From the NCBI GenBank assembly GCA_023406915.1, contig JAEXTR010000085.1, forward strand, positions 1 through 24,963: a stretch of DNA of 24,963 bases, written 5' to 3'. Below, one piece after another: positions 1 through 8,421 of this stretch; position 1 is the stretch's first letter, and every line of letters starts with the position of its first letter. The position numbers were made by a program, and so were the translations under genes. The DNA is from Bacteroidota bacterium. GTDB taxonomy: Bacteria; Bacteroidota; Ignavibacteria; Ignavibacteriales; Ignavibacteriaceae. Below the pieces are notes generated by a model, which did not search any database, was not told where the DNA came from, and saw nothing but the letters and a program-made list of their open reading frames with translations.

Positions 1-413
1 ACGGTGCAATTCACAGAGTAGCCGGACCTGAGCTAAAAGAGTTTAATAAACAGCACAAGGGGTGTGCACCTGGTGACGCCAAGCTGTCTCCCGGATTCAA
101 ACTCCCTGCGAAATTTGTGATTTCAACAGTTGGACCCGTATGGCAAGGCGGAACTCATGGAGAAGCACACATACTTTCAAACTGCTATAAGAACTCATTA
201 CAGCTTGCCACCCAACAAAAACTGATTTCTATTGCCTTCCCATCTATTGCAACCGGAGTGTATGGCTATCCAATAGAGGAGGCCTCAAAGATCGCAATTG
301 AAAACGTGAGAGACTACCTTTCCAGGAATTTGCTGCCGGAAAAGGTTTACTTTGTTTGTTTCGGCAGCAGGGCGTTCAGGATTTACACTGATTTTCTTCA
401 AAAAATAAAATAA
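1..413 (+). CDS. Macro-domain protein, 3' part (ADP-ribose/O-acetyl-ADP-ribose binding)
   Basis: The gene enters from the left edge and reads in the frame starting at base 3, giving about 136 visible residues before a TAA stop. The visible part begins with GAIHRVAGPEL and continues with STVGPVW and SIATGVYGYP. These match the conserved blocks of stand-alone macro domains of the YmdB / O-acetyl-ADP-ribose deacetylase type; GVYGYP is the loop that contacts the distal ribose and phosphate. Such enzymes bind or remove ADP-ribose groups in the cytosol. The N-terminal strand with the catalytic Asn/Asp region lies outside the window, so activity cannot be judged. The first in-window ATG-like start (base 117) is internal and not the true start. 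It lies 84 bp upstream of gatE, which has its own promoter-like box, so co-transcription is uncertain. Confidence 0.9.
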   Translation, partial: GAIHRVAGPELKEFNKQHKGCAPGDAKLSPGFKLPAKFVISTVGPVWQGGTHGEAHILSNCYKNSLQLATQQKLISIAFPSIATGVYGYPIEEASKIAIENVRDYLSRNLLPEKVYFVCFGSRAFRIYTDFLQKIK

Positions 414-460
414 TTATTCGATATTGACTCTACAGAAGTTTTAGCTTCCTCCTTTTTTTG

Positions 461-468
461 TATTTTTG
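461..468 (+). promoter_or_regulatory. Candidate Bacteroidota-type -7 promoter box (TATTTTTG) upstream of gatE
   Basis: TATTTTTG fits the TAnnTTTG -7 consensus known for the primary sigma factor of Bacteroidota. It lies 29 bp before the gatE ATG at 498, which would leave a short leader of about 20-25 nt. The partner -33 TTG element is not convincing: only a weak TTTAG sits at the right distance. The box falls in a T-rich stretch after the macro-domain gene, so a chance match is possible. Confidence 0.4.
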
Positions 469-497
469 TATCAGAACAATCAATCACCAAGAACACT

Positions 498-2453
498 ATG
501 CAAAACAGATTCGATCCGGCTGAAAATTTTCAGTCTTCCCTCCAGGCAATAGGTTACATACCATTACAACAGGCAACACAACAGGATTATGACCGTATTG
601 GCTTTATGTCAGGTCTTGAAGTCCATCAGCAGCTTCTTACTAAAGAAAAACTCTTTTGCCGGTGTCCAGCCGGTGTGTTTCACAAAAGTGAGGATTATGA
701 TGCCGAGGTCATTCGGCATATGCGTCCTACTTTGAGTGAGTTAGGTGAATACGATGGAACCGCATTGATGGAGTTCAAAACGCGGAAAGAAATCGTCTAC
801 CGCATTAAGCACCGTACAACATGTACCTACGAGGTTGATGACACTCCTCCATTTCCGATAAACCGCGAAGCACTGAATATCGCCATAAAAATCTCTATGC
901 TATGTAAGCTGAATATCGTTGGTGAAGTACACATCACACGGAAACAATATCTTGATGGAAGCATCCCAACCGGTTTTCAGCGTACTGCAATCATTGGTGT
1001 TGAAGGGGAATTACCTCTAAAGAATAAAAAGATAAGACTGATTCAGCTGAGCATTGAAGAAGATTCTTGCAGGGAGATTTCTGACATCGGACATACCCGA
1101 GTATATAAAACTGACCGTTTGGGAATGCCTCTGATTGAGACTGTTACCTATCCTGACTGCTTACACCCGTATGAAGTAGCAGAAGCATGTAATTACATCC
1201 GCTTCCTCAACAGGAGTACCGGCAGTGTCCGAACAGGGATGGGAGCTTCAAGACAAGATGTCAATGTCAGTTGCCGTGGTGGTTCTCGAGTTGAAATAAA
1301 AGGCGTAGCTCATATTAAATGGATCCCAAAGCTTACTCATATTGAAGCTTTTCGTCAGTGGGCGCTATTACATATCCGTTCAATACTCACTGAGAAAGTA
1401 TCAACTACGACCGCCTGGGTTCCAGGATGGCAATATTTGGATAAAAAGTTTATAACAATTCCCACTATGCCAAAGAAGGGGAAGGTTAAATTCCGTGCGG
1501 CAGCGGTAAATCTTCCATACTTCCGCGGAATTCTTTCGTATTTCCTGCAACCAGGAAGACCATTTTACGATGAATTCACGAACCGTCTGAAAGTAATTGC
1601 CTGCATTGAAAAGCCCAATATGACTTCTTCAGAAGACTTGCATCCTGTTTTATCAGATTCTGAATGGGATAAAGTAAAGACACTTCTGAACGCTGGTGAC
1701 GATGATGCCCAGATTATCATCTGGGGACCTGAGGAAGATATTCCAACAGCCATTGAGGTTATTGAAGAGCGTGCAAGGATGGCTTTTGAAGGAGTTCCAA
1801 AGGAAACGAGGAAATCAATGCCTGATGGAACAACGATATTCGAAAGAGTGCTTCCAGGTGCGGACAGAATGTATCCGGATACTGACTCTGCTCCTATTCC
1901 GCTGACAAACAGCGATTTTGACAACCTGAAAAGTTCAATCCCTGATGAGGTTATTTCCCGCTATCATCAGTTGAGAGCGTGGGGGATACCTGAAGATACA
2001 TACACCTATATATTAAAGAAGAATCTCTTTCCGGTGGTGCACAAGATCGTACATGAATTGGAGGTACCAGCCAAGCCTACAGGTGCATTTATCGGGCATT
2101 GGATGAAGTATGTGGAAGGGCACTATCAGCGTTCAACAGATTTCCGATATGAGCAGTTATATGACTTATTCCAGTTCCTCAAAAAAGAAGAACTTTCATT
2201 TGAACTGGCAAAGCGTATGCTTCCCGTTATCTATGAACATCCCAATATGGACTTTCCGTCTGTGCTGATGAGTATCAACTTCAGGCGGACACCCGCTGAA
2301 GAGATTCAATCAAGAGTTGATTTTCTGAGGAAGCGGTTTAATCCAGTCAAGAAAAATGTAAGACAAGGCGCAATGGAAGACTGGATTATGGGACAAATCA
2401 GAAAGATGTCCGAAGGTAACATTAGCCTCGCAACATTAAGAAAATCACTCTGA
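498..2453 (+). CDS. gatE: Glutamyl-tRNA(Gln) amidotransferase subunit E
   Basis: GatE is the tRNA-binding and kinase/transamidase subunit of the GatDE complex. It phosphorylates Glu on misacylated Glu-tRNA(Gln) and replaces the phosphate with ammonia channelled from GatD. The 651-residue protein has the full GatE layout. The GatB/GatE catalytic cradle starts at GLEVHQQL (39-46) and has a Cys pair, C54 and C56, in the LFCRCP segment. A GAD (AspRS-like) insertion lies at roughly residues 290-470 and includes SEDLHPVLSDSEW. A helical, YqeY-like tail carries GAFIGHWMKYVEGHY. The GAD insert and length distinguish GatE from the shorter bacterial GatB (about 475 aa). The ATG at 498 has no Shine-Dalgarno sequence. 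gatD follows 31 bp downstream. GatDE is classically archaeal, so its place beside bacterial-looking genes is unusual. Confidence 0.93.
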   Translation: MQNRFDPAENFQSSLQAIGYIPLQQATQQDYDRIGFMSGLEVHQQLLTKEKLFCRCPAGVFHKSEDYDAEVIRHMRPTLSELGEYDGTALMEFKTRKEIVYRIKHRTTCTYEVDDTPPFPINREALNIAIKISMLCKLNIVGEVHITRKQYLDGSIPTGFQRTAIIGVEGELPLKNKKIRLIQLSIEEDSCREISDIGHTRVYKTDRLGMPLIETVTYPDCLHPYEVAEACNYIRFLNRSTGSVRTGMGASRQDVNVSCRGGSRVEIKGVAHIKWIPKLTHIEAFRQWALLHIRSILTEKVSTTTAWVPGWQYLDKKFITIPTMPKKGKVKFRAAAVNLPYFRGILSYFLQPGRPFYDEFTNRLKVIACIEKPNMTSSEDLHPVLSDSEWDKVKTLLNAGDDDAQIIIWGPEEDIPTAIEVIEERARMAFEGVPKETRKSMPDGTTIFERVLPGADRMYPDTDSAPIPLTNSDFDNLKSSIPDEVISRYHQLRAWGIPEDTYTYILKKNLFPVVHKIVHELEVPAKPTGAFIGHWMKYVEGHYQRSTDFRYEQLYDLFQFLKKEELSFELAKRMLPVIYEHPNMDFPSVLMSINFRRTPAEEIQSRVDFLRKRFNPVKKNVRQGAMEDWIMGQIRKMSEGNISLATLRKSL

Positions 2454-2484
2454 GTTTCACCAATAAAGATTTTTGACTACAATT

Positions 2485-3870
2485 ATGGCAGAAGATATTT
2501 TTCAAGGTTATAAAGGCACAGCGCTGCAAACACTGATGAAGTTCAATGTTCGCGTGTGGGGGCAGGCAGTTATTGAGTCGACCCGAGGTACTTTTACTGG
2601 AACAGTTTTACCCAGATCTGAAAATGATGATGATAAGCACATCGTTCTGAAGATTGCGACAGGATACAATATCGGTATTGATGTTGAAACTATCACAGGA
2701 ATGAAAGAAACCGGGTATAAGAAAGCGGTTTACAAAATCCCTGAGAAGGAGTTTCCCACTACACCAGGTTTACCAAAGGTGAAACTGCTGGGAACAGGAG
2801 GTACTATTGCATCCAGGCTGGACTATCGCACTGGTGCCGTAATTCCGGCATTCTCACCTGGTGAATTGTATGGTGCAGTGCCTGAACTAGCATCAATCTG
2901 TAATCTTACCACTGAAAAATTGTTCGCAGTTTTCAGCGAAAATATGGGTCCTGAGCAGTATAAAAAGCTTGCTATCGCAATCGGTAAGGAAATAGAAAAT
3001 GGAATTGATGGTATAGTCATCGGTCACGGAACTGATACGCTCCACCATACTGCCACCGCACTCTCTTTCATGGTGCAGAATCCACCAATCCCGATTGTAC
3101 TTGTTGGGTCTCAGCGTTCTTCTGACCGTCCCAGTTCTGATGCTGCCCTTAACCTTCAGCACGCTGCACTTGCGGCAGGTCACGGAGATATTGCTGAGGT
3201 AATGGTGTGTATGTTTGGACCGACTTCAGATGAGTACGGTCTGCTGCATCGTGGTACCAGAGTCAGAAAAATGCACTCCTCTTACCGTTCTACGTTCAGG
3301 ACACTGGGAGATACTCCTGTTGCCACGGTGAACAGGTCTGGTATGTCACATATCAAGAAAGAATTCAATCATCGTCGGAAGGATAGAAATGTTACCATTA
3401 AGCCCTACTTCGAGGAGCGCGTTGCCATGGTGTACTACTATCCCAATATGTTTCCTGATATCATTGACTCAATCGTAGATAATGGTTATAAAGGCATTGT
3501 TATTGCCGGAACCGGATTGGGACACATCAATAAGCCGTTATATCCGGCAATTGAACGGGCAACTCAAAAGGGCGTTGCAATTTATATGACTGTACAAACT
3601 CTTTGGGGGTACGTGCACATGTTTGTATATGACACCGGCAGAGACCTTATGGCTAAGGGAATTATTCCGGCAGAAAACATGCTCCCCGAGGTAGCATATA
3701 TTAAACTCGGGTGGGCTTTGGGTCAGACAAGTGATTTAGAGGAAGTCCGAAAGATAATGCTGACACCAATCTGTGATGATATCACAAAACGTGAACCGTA
3801 TAACGGCTATCTGGTTTTTCAGGGTGGACTACCAGAAGTTGAAGACTTCATTAAAAAGTATCATAAGTAA
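2485..3870 (+). CDS. gatD: Glutamyl-tRNA(Gln) amidotransferase subunit D (asparaginase-like)
   Basis: GatD hydrolyses glutamine (or asparagine) and passes the ammonia to GatE. From the ATG at 2485 the protein is 461 residues. A small beta-barrel N-terminal domain (about 1-90) characteristic of GatD precedes a type-I/II L-asparaginase fold. The asparaginase catalytic set is present: T107 in LLGTGGTIAS, T183 and D184 in GHGTDTLHHT, and K262 in RVRKMHSS. The N-terminal barrel separates it from free asparaginases, as does the adjacent gatE. An in-frame TTG at 2473 would add four residues, but ATG 2485 places the conserved GYKGTAL segment at the usual distance from the N-terminus. The stop is 33 bp from the convergent response-regulator stop, with no clear terminator between them. 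Confidence 0.93.
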   Translation: MAEDIFQGYKGTALQTLMKFNVRVWGQAVIESTRGTFTGTVLPRSENDDDKHIVLKIATGYNIGIDVETITGMKETGYKKAVYKIPEKEFPTTPGLPKVKLLGTGGTIASRLDYRTGAVIPAFSPGELYGAVPELASICNLTTEKLFAVFSENMGPEQYKKLAIAIGKEIENGIDGIVIGHGTDTLHHTATALSFMVQNPPIPIVLVGSQRSSDRPSSDAALNLQHAALAAGHGDIAEVMVCMFGPTSDEYGLLHRGTRVRKMHSSYRSTFRTLGDTPVATVNRSGMSHIKKEFNHRRKDRNVTIKPYFEERVAMVYYYPNMFPDIIDSIVDNGYKGIVIAGTGLGHINKPLYPAIERATQKGVAIYMTVQTLWGYVHMFVYDTGRDLMAKGIIPAENMLPEVAYIKLGWALGQTSDLEEVRKIMLTPICDDITKREPYNGYLVFQGGLPEVEDFIKKYHK

Positions 3871-3903
3871 CCGTTCACCAGAATCAAATGAATATGTGCT
3901 GCC

Positions 3904-4308
3904 CTATGATCCAGATCGTATGGCAGCAATCTTCTCCAGACGGACTTTCACAGCTTTCACTAGACTTTTGATATCGAATGGCTTAAATATGTAGTCCGCA
4001 GCGCCAAGATTCATTCCTTTTCTAAAGTCCTGGTAATCTGCCTTTGCAGTTAGGTAAATAAAAGGAATTACAGCAGTATCTGGCTGCGACTTCAGCTCTT
4101 CAAAGACCTGATACCCATCCATTCCGGGCATCATAATATCACAGATGATCAGATCAGGTATCCAGGTGCTGGCAATTTCAACTCCCTTCCTGCCACCATT
4201 GGCAGTTTTAACCAGAAATTCTTCCTCTTTTAAGACATCTTTTACAATATCCAGAATATTTTCTTCATCCTCGATCAGCAGAATTTTAGTTTTCTTATTG
4301 GCAGGCAT
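3904..4308 (-). CDS. Single-domain response regulator (CheY-like receiver)
   Basis: This 134-residue protein is a receiver domain with no output domain. All key receiver residues are present: acidic pair E13/D14 (LIEDEEN), phosphoacceptor D57 (IICDIMMPGMDG), T87 (YLTAK) and K109 (IFKPFD). It should be phosphorylated by the histidine kinase whose stop codon lies 2 nt upstream on the same strand, and the two are almost certainly co-transcribed. With no DNA-binding or enzymatic domain, it must act through protein-protein contacts or as a relay or phosphate sink. The target is not visible here. The start ATG at 4308 has no Shine-Dalgarno sequence. Confidence 0.92.
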   Translation of the reverse strand: MPANKKTKILLIEDEENILDIVKDVLKEEEFLVKTANGGRKGVEIASTWIPDLIICDIMMPGMDGYQVFEELKSQPDTAVIPFIYLTAKADYQDFRKGMNLGAADYIFKPFDIKSLVKAVKVRLEKIAAIRSGS

Positions 4309-4310
4309 AT

Positions 4311-7037
4311 TTATGTTACTTTCTTAGGTATCCTTACGATAAAGATTGTTCCGGAACCGGGTTTACTTTGTACGGAGATTGTTCCATTTAAAATACTAAT
4401 ATACTGTTGAACGATGTTCAGTCCAAGACCAGTGCCTGGTATCACACTTGATTGTTGGGCTCTGTAGAATGGTTCATAAACTCTGTCAAGTTCATCTTTT
4501 GACATACCAATTCCTTCATCTTGTACAGTAAATACATAGTATCCAGGTGCTTCAGAAAGAACAAAAATTACACTTCTGCCTGGAGGTGTAAACTTAAAAG
4601 CATTTGTCAAAAGATTCTCGATAATTGAGCGCAACATCTGGCGGTCACAGTTGATCACCTTCCTTTTTAACTTATTCATATACGTGAACTCTGTCTGATC
4701 ATGCAGGTAATGCTTTGCGCTACCAATACACTTCTGCAGGAATTCTTCGATAACAATCGGAACATACTGAGGTTTTATATGCCCTTGTTCCACCTTGCTG
4801 ATATTCAGTATTTCATCAAGCATACTTGTCAGGTGTCTGATGGAATCTTCAATTTTCTTTTGATATGCGTTCGTTTTTGAACGACTCCATTTTTCACCGT
4901 ACATCTGTATTGCCTGGGAAGCTGAGAGTATTGCAGCCAATGGAGTTCTGAATTCATGAGATGCAGTTGTGATGAACCGGGTTTTTATTTCACTGAGAGC
5001 TTTTTCTGCTTCCAGTGCTTTATTGAGTTTTGTTTCTGATTCTACGAGGCGTTTAGTTCTTTCTGCCACAATCATCTCAAGATTTGAACGGTATGCCGAT
5101 AGCTCGTTCTCCATCAGTTTCCTCTCAGAGATGTCTTCCTTCGTCGCCAGAAAATGCGTAATTCTCCCCTGAGAATCCCTTATCGGTGAAATTTCCACTG
5201 ATTCCCAGTATAGCAGACCATTCTTTTTCTTATTGATCAGCTCTCCATTCCAAATATGCCCTGATAAGATAGTCTCCCACAGCTCTTTGTATTTTTGTAC
5301 AGGCACTGCACCTGATTTGAATAGACTCATTTTTTGCCCGATCATCTCCTCTTTCGAATACAAAGTGATTCTTTCAGCCGGTGCGTTGACATACTCGATG
5401 ATTCCATTGATATCCGTTATCATAACGATAAATGAACTTTGCTCAATCGCTGCCTTAAGTTTTTGTACTTCGTGCAATGCATCGATCATGTCCGTCAGAT
5501 CACGATTGGAAACCCTCAATCCAAGAGATTTTCCCTCTTCGTTATGGATTGTTCTGCTCAAGTGACCGATCCATTTAAGTTCACCAGTTTTTGTTATTAT
5601 CTGGGTTTGCAGATTACATGATATTTCGTCCTTTGTCATCATGTGGACGTGCTTTTTATGCTCCAACCAGGAATCCTTATATGCCGGAGATATAATCCGA
5701 TCGATAAGTTCAGGATTAGCATGAAACTCTTCAGTAGAATATCCGGTGATCCTCTCAACTGAAGGTGAAATGTATTCGATAGTGTGGTCGGGTCGTATCC
5801 ACATCTCCCAGTCATAGGTCCAGTCAGCGACGATTCTGTAGCGCTGCTCTGTTTCCTCGAGGCGTAATTGGGCGATTTTTCTCTGGTGGATATCGGAATG
5901 TGTTCCAATCAGTCGCTTTGGATTTCCGTCATAACCCCACTCAATAATGCGCCCCTTTCCAAGCACCCAAAGATAATCGTTGTCTTTTTTTCTGTAGCGA
6001 AATTCATACACAAATATCTCTGATTCTGACAGTTTATCCTGTAATGTTACCAGCATATCGGGCAAATCATCCGGATGAATCAACTCTTTGAATTTATCAA
6101 AATTAAGGAGGAACTCATCCGGTTCATATCCAAGCATCGTGAAAGATCTTGGTGACCAGTATAACGAATCTGTCTGTATATCCCAATCCCAGACCCCCTC
6201 ATTCGCTGCTTCAAGGGCGAGTTTCAGTTTAGCTTCCATTTGTATCTGCATCTGGTGCTTGCTAACCCGATCAGTGATATCTGTTACAAACGCAATAAAT
6301 TTCTCTTTCTCAGCCCAGAAACCGATGCTCACCTCCGCATCAAAAAGCGTCAGGTCTTTTCTTCTATGCCTCGTCTCAAATCTAATCTGGCCTTCAGTTT
6401 TTAACAGGTGCATTTTTTGTTTAAACTGCTCTGCACCGTCCTGTGCATCGATTTCTAAAACATTTTTACCGATAAGCTCTTCAAACTGAAAACCAGTCAT
6501 TTTGCAGTAATAATCGTTTGTATCTGTTATGATTCCGTTATGATCAAATACGACCATCCCGAAAAGCTCGAGTTTCTGCATCGTGGAGTACTGCCCTAGT
6601 AATTCAGAATTATTCTCCTCAAATTTCACAAAAGAGTGACCTTTGTAAATTGAAGACTTCTGTTCATTTGCTGCTGAAGTGCTATCAATAATTGCTTCCA
6701 GATTTTTAATGTGAAATGGTGTATATACTTTCTGAAACTCCAGGTTTTCAAGCTCTTCACCAAAAGAAGTCTGAACTTCATTGTTTAAGATAAAGACAAC
6801 GGGTAAGCCAAAACTATGTTCAGGTAAAGAGAGTTGTTGCTCAAACAGGCGGAGAGTTTCAGGTAGTGGTTCAGCAAGAATAATATCGACTTCCTCAGGA
6901 CGGCTTATCGAAACCGGACTTTGATCATCGCAGTTATAAAAAGTAATCCGGTACTTGTCTTTATTAAGACCGGAGGTCCAATCATGAATTGCAGATATCT
7001 GACTCGTGATAAAGAATATTCGCTTCAGTGTTTTCAT
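4311..7037 (-). CDS. Cytoplasmic multi-PAS sensor histidine kinase with degenerate N-terminal receiver
   Basis: The 908-residue protein has no evident membrane segment or signal peptide. Residues 1-120 resemble a receiver fold lacking the normal active site: VDIILAEP (50-57) aligns with the receiver beta-3 strand but has E56 where Asp is expected, and VYTPF has T106 in place of Lys. Four PAS/PAC units follow at about 150-257, 268-388, 395-515 and 525-640, several ending in typical PAC motifs such as DITDR and EDISERK. A short coiled coil (640-685) leads to a HisKA domain with the phosphorylated H694 (TASHEFRTPL). The HATPase domain has the N box (ENLLTNAFKF, N807), G1 (DEGIGM, 840-845) and G2 (GTGLGL, 868-873), so it should be catalytically competent. 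It forms an operon with the downstream single-domain regulator. The signal sensed cannot be read from the sequence; PAS units may bind heme, flavin or small ligands. Confidence 0.92.
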   Translation of the reverse strand: MKTLKRIFFITSQISAIHDWTSGLNKDKYRITFYNCDDQSPVSISRPEEVDIILAEPLPETLRLFEQQLSLPEHSFGLPVVFILNNEVQTSFGEELENLEFQKVYTPFHIKNLEAIIDSTSAANEQKSSIYKGHSFVKFEENNSELLGQYSTMQKLELFGMVVFDHNGIITDTNDYYCKMTGFQFEELIGKNVLEIDAQDGAEQFKQKMHLLKTEGQIRFETRHRRKDLTLFDAEVSIGFWAEKEKFIAFVTDITDRVSKHQMQIQMEAKLKLALEAANEGVWDWDIQTDSLYWSPRSFTMLGYEPDEFLLNFDKFKELIHPDDLPDMLVTLQDKLSESEIFVYEFRYRKKDNDYLWVLGKGRIIEWGYDGNPKRLIGTHSDIHQRKIAQLRLEETEQRYRIVADWTYDWEMWIRPDHTIEYISPSVERITGYSTEEFHANPELIDRIISPAYKDSWLEHKKHVHMMTKDEISCNLQTQIITKTGELKWIGHLSRTIHNEEGKSLGLRVSNRDLTDMIDALHEVQKLKAAIEQSSFIVMITDINGIIEYVNAPAERITLYSKEEMIGQKMSLFKSGAVPVQKYKELWETILSGHIWNGELINKKKNGLLYWESVEISPIRDSQGRITHFLATKEDISERKLMENELSAYRSNLEMIVAERTKRLVESETKLNKALEAEKALSEIKTRFITTASHEFRTPLAAILSASQAIQMYGEKWSRSKTNAYQKKIEDSIRHLTSMLDEILNISKVEQGHIKPQYVPIVIEEFLQKCIGSAKHYLHDQTEFTYMNKLKRKVINCDRQMLRSIIENLLTNAFKFTPPGRSVIFVLSEAPGYYVFTVQDEGIGMSKDELDRVYEPFYRAQQSSVIPGTGLGLNIVQQYISILNGTISVQSKPGSGTIFIVRIPKKVT

Positions 7038-7055
7038 ATTTCAGGCGATTCTTGT

Positions 7056-7074
7056 CAGAAGAGAGACTCTTCTG
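7056..7074. repeat. Perfect 8-bp inverted repeat, kinase/methyltransferase intergenic region
   Basis: CAGAAGAG (7056-7063) and CTCTTCTG (7067-7074) are perfect reverse complements separated by AGA. The repeat begins 19 bp upstream of the kinase start, between divergent genes. There is no T-run on either side, so it is more likely an operator or 5'-leader hairpin than a terminator. It is not evident what binds it. Confidence 0.55.
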
Positions 7075-7083
7075 CCAGTTAAT

Positions 7084-7107
7084 GATAAATTGTCAGTACA
7101 ATTTATC
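7084..7107. repeat. Perfect 9-bp inverted repeat next to the first one
   Basis: GATAAATTG (7084-7092) and CAATTTATC (7099-7107) are perfect reverse complements with a 6-nt spacer, TCAGTA. It starts 10 bp after the first inverted repeat and lies upstream of both divergent genes, where promoters would be expected. The AT-rich arms and spacer are compatible with a dimeric regulator operator. No regulator is identified. Confidence 0.55.
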
Positions 7108-7218
7108 TCACAGGATACGAATTCTTCAAACCTTTTGGTGAAAATTTCCGATATTTTAGTTCGTTTTTTTTCAGGAATAGATCCTCTCACGCACTTCGAT
7201 GAAAAGGTTATACCGAAA

Positions 7219-8421
7219 ATGTTAAAGAAATATCTGTACCAAATCAATAACCGGTTTTTTGCACAAGTCCCCGGGCAAATGGAAGAATTGTGTGCAGTTG
7301 AGCTTACTGAACTGGGTGCGCAGGATGTTGAGACCGTGTATCGCGGTGCATCATTCACTGCGGACATGCTTACACTGTATAAAATTAATTATACATCCAG
7401 ACTCCTTTCCCGGATTCTTGCTCCACTTATTGAGTTTAAGGCCGCCACCCCTGAATCGATCACGAACTTCGGACGTAAAATTGATTGGGAAGATTTCATG
7501 ACTGTTGAATCAACATTTGCTATAACTGCAACTGTTGCAAAAAGCAGGATTTCAAATTCGTTGTACGCCGCACAGGTACTCAAAGATGTTATTGCTGATT
7601 ACTTCACAGCAAAGTACCAAAAAAGACCTGATGTCGACACAAAGAATCCTGTTGTCCGTTTTAATCTTCATATAGAACAAGAGCAGGCAGTCCTGAGCTT
7701 AGATACGTCTGGCGAATCTCTTCATAAGAGGGGATACCGGCTTTTGGCAGGTGAGGCTCCGATGCAGGAAACATTGGCAGCTGCAATTATCCGGTTGAGT
7801 AAATGGGATGGAGACTCACCGTTATGGGACCCGATGTGCGGATCTGGTACGATACTTTGTGAGGCATTGATGCACTATTGCAGAATTCCCGCCCAGTTTC
7901 TCAGGCAGAAATTCGGTTTTACAAACCTTCCTGAGTTTGATGGCGCAGCCTGGCAAAACGAAAAGAAGAGTATTGATTCAGGGATTCGCCCACTACCTCC
8001 GGGGCTGATCTCAGGAAGTGACAAGTCACAAAAAACCCTGGCAGTTGCCCATGATAATCTGAATCGCCTGCCATACGGAAGCTTCGTTGATCTGAAGGGG
8101 CATCCTTTTCAGCATAAAAAACTCTTTGAAAATGGCACAATTATTACTAACCCACCTTATGGAATACGTTTAGGAGAGCTCCAGGAAGTAAAGGATCTCT
8201 ATGGAGAATTAGGTGATTTTCTCAAAACAAAATGCAAAGGCACGAACGCCTTTATCTATACCGGAGATAAGGAATTGAGAAAATCCCTGGGTTTGCGAAC
8301 TGCAATGCGAGTACCGCTTGTGAATGGGAAACTTGAGGGAGTGCTTGTAAAAATTGAGAGCTATGAGGGAAGCAGAAAAGCCAAATGGCGTGGCACTGAA
8401 ACTGATCAATCGGGTCAGTAA
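7219..8421 (+). CDS. THUMP-domain class I SAM-dependent RNA methyltransferase (RlmL/YpsC type)
   Basis: From the ATG at 7219 the protein is 400 residues. Residues up to about 170 contain a ferredoxin-like plus THUMP RNA-binding region (FAQVPGQMEELCAVEL, then FAITATVAKS). The C-terminal Rossmann methyltransferase has the SAM loop DPMCGSGTILCEA (from about 204) and the catalytic motif NPPYG (from about 311). This is typical of N2-guanine methyltransferases such as RlmL (23S rRNA m2G) and of the related TrmN/Trm14 tRNA enzymes. SGESLHKRGYR is a family signature. The frame stays open upstream to 7006, but that would overlap the 5' end of the divergent kinase and adds residues unlike the family, so 7219 was chosen. 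The exact RNA target (rRNA or tRNA) is not decidable from sequence alone. Confidence 0.88.
   Translation: MLKKYLYQINNRFFAQVPGQMEELCAVELTELGAQDVETVYRGASFTADMLTLYKINYTSRLLSRILAPLIEFKAATPESITNFGRKIDWEDFMTVESTFAITATVAKSRISNSLYAAQVLKDVIADYFTAKYQKRPDVDTKNPVVRFNLHIEQEQAVLSLDTSGESLHKRGYRLLAGEAPMQETLAAAIIRLSKWDGDSPLWDPMCGSGTILCEALMHYCRIPAQFLRQKFGFTNLPEFDGAAWQNEKKSIDSGIRPLPPGLISGSDKSQKTLAVAHDNLNRLPYGSFVDLKGHPFQHKKLFENGTIITNPPYGIRLGELQEVKDLYGELGDFLKTKCKGTNAFIYTGDKELRKSLGLRTAMRVPLVNGKLEGVLVKIESYEGSRKAKWRGTETDQSGQ

Noticed and set aside
435..460. GAAG...CTTC followed by T-run as a terminator of the macro-domain gene
   Set aside because: The stem is only 4 bp, and the T-run may belong to the gatE promoter region.
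2473..2487. TTG at 2473 as the start of gatD
   Set aside because: It is in frame but would add only four residues to a normal family N-terminus; the ATG at 2485 gives the expected GatD start.
3896..3920. Imperfect dyad around ATGATC/GATCGT between gatD and the response regulator as a bidirectional terminator
   Set aside because: It has a mismatch, lies at the end of the regulator coding sequence and has no T-run on either strand.
7006..7218. Upstream extension of the RNA methyltransferase to 7006
   Set aside because: The frame is open, but the added residues do not resemble the family and overlap the divergent kinase coding start. The family's N-terminal strand begins just after the ATG at 7219.
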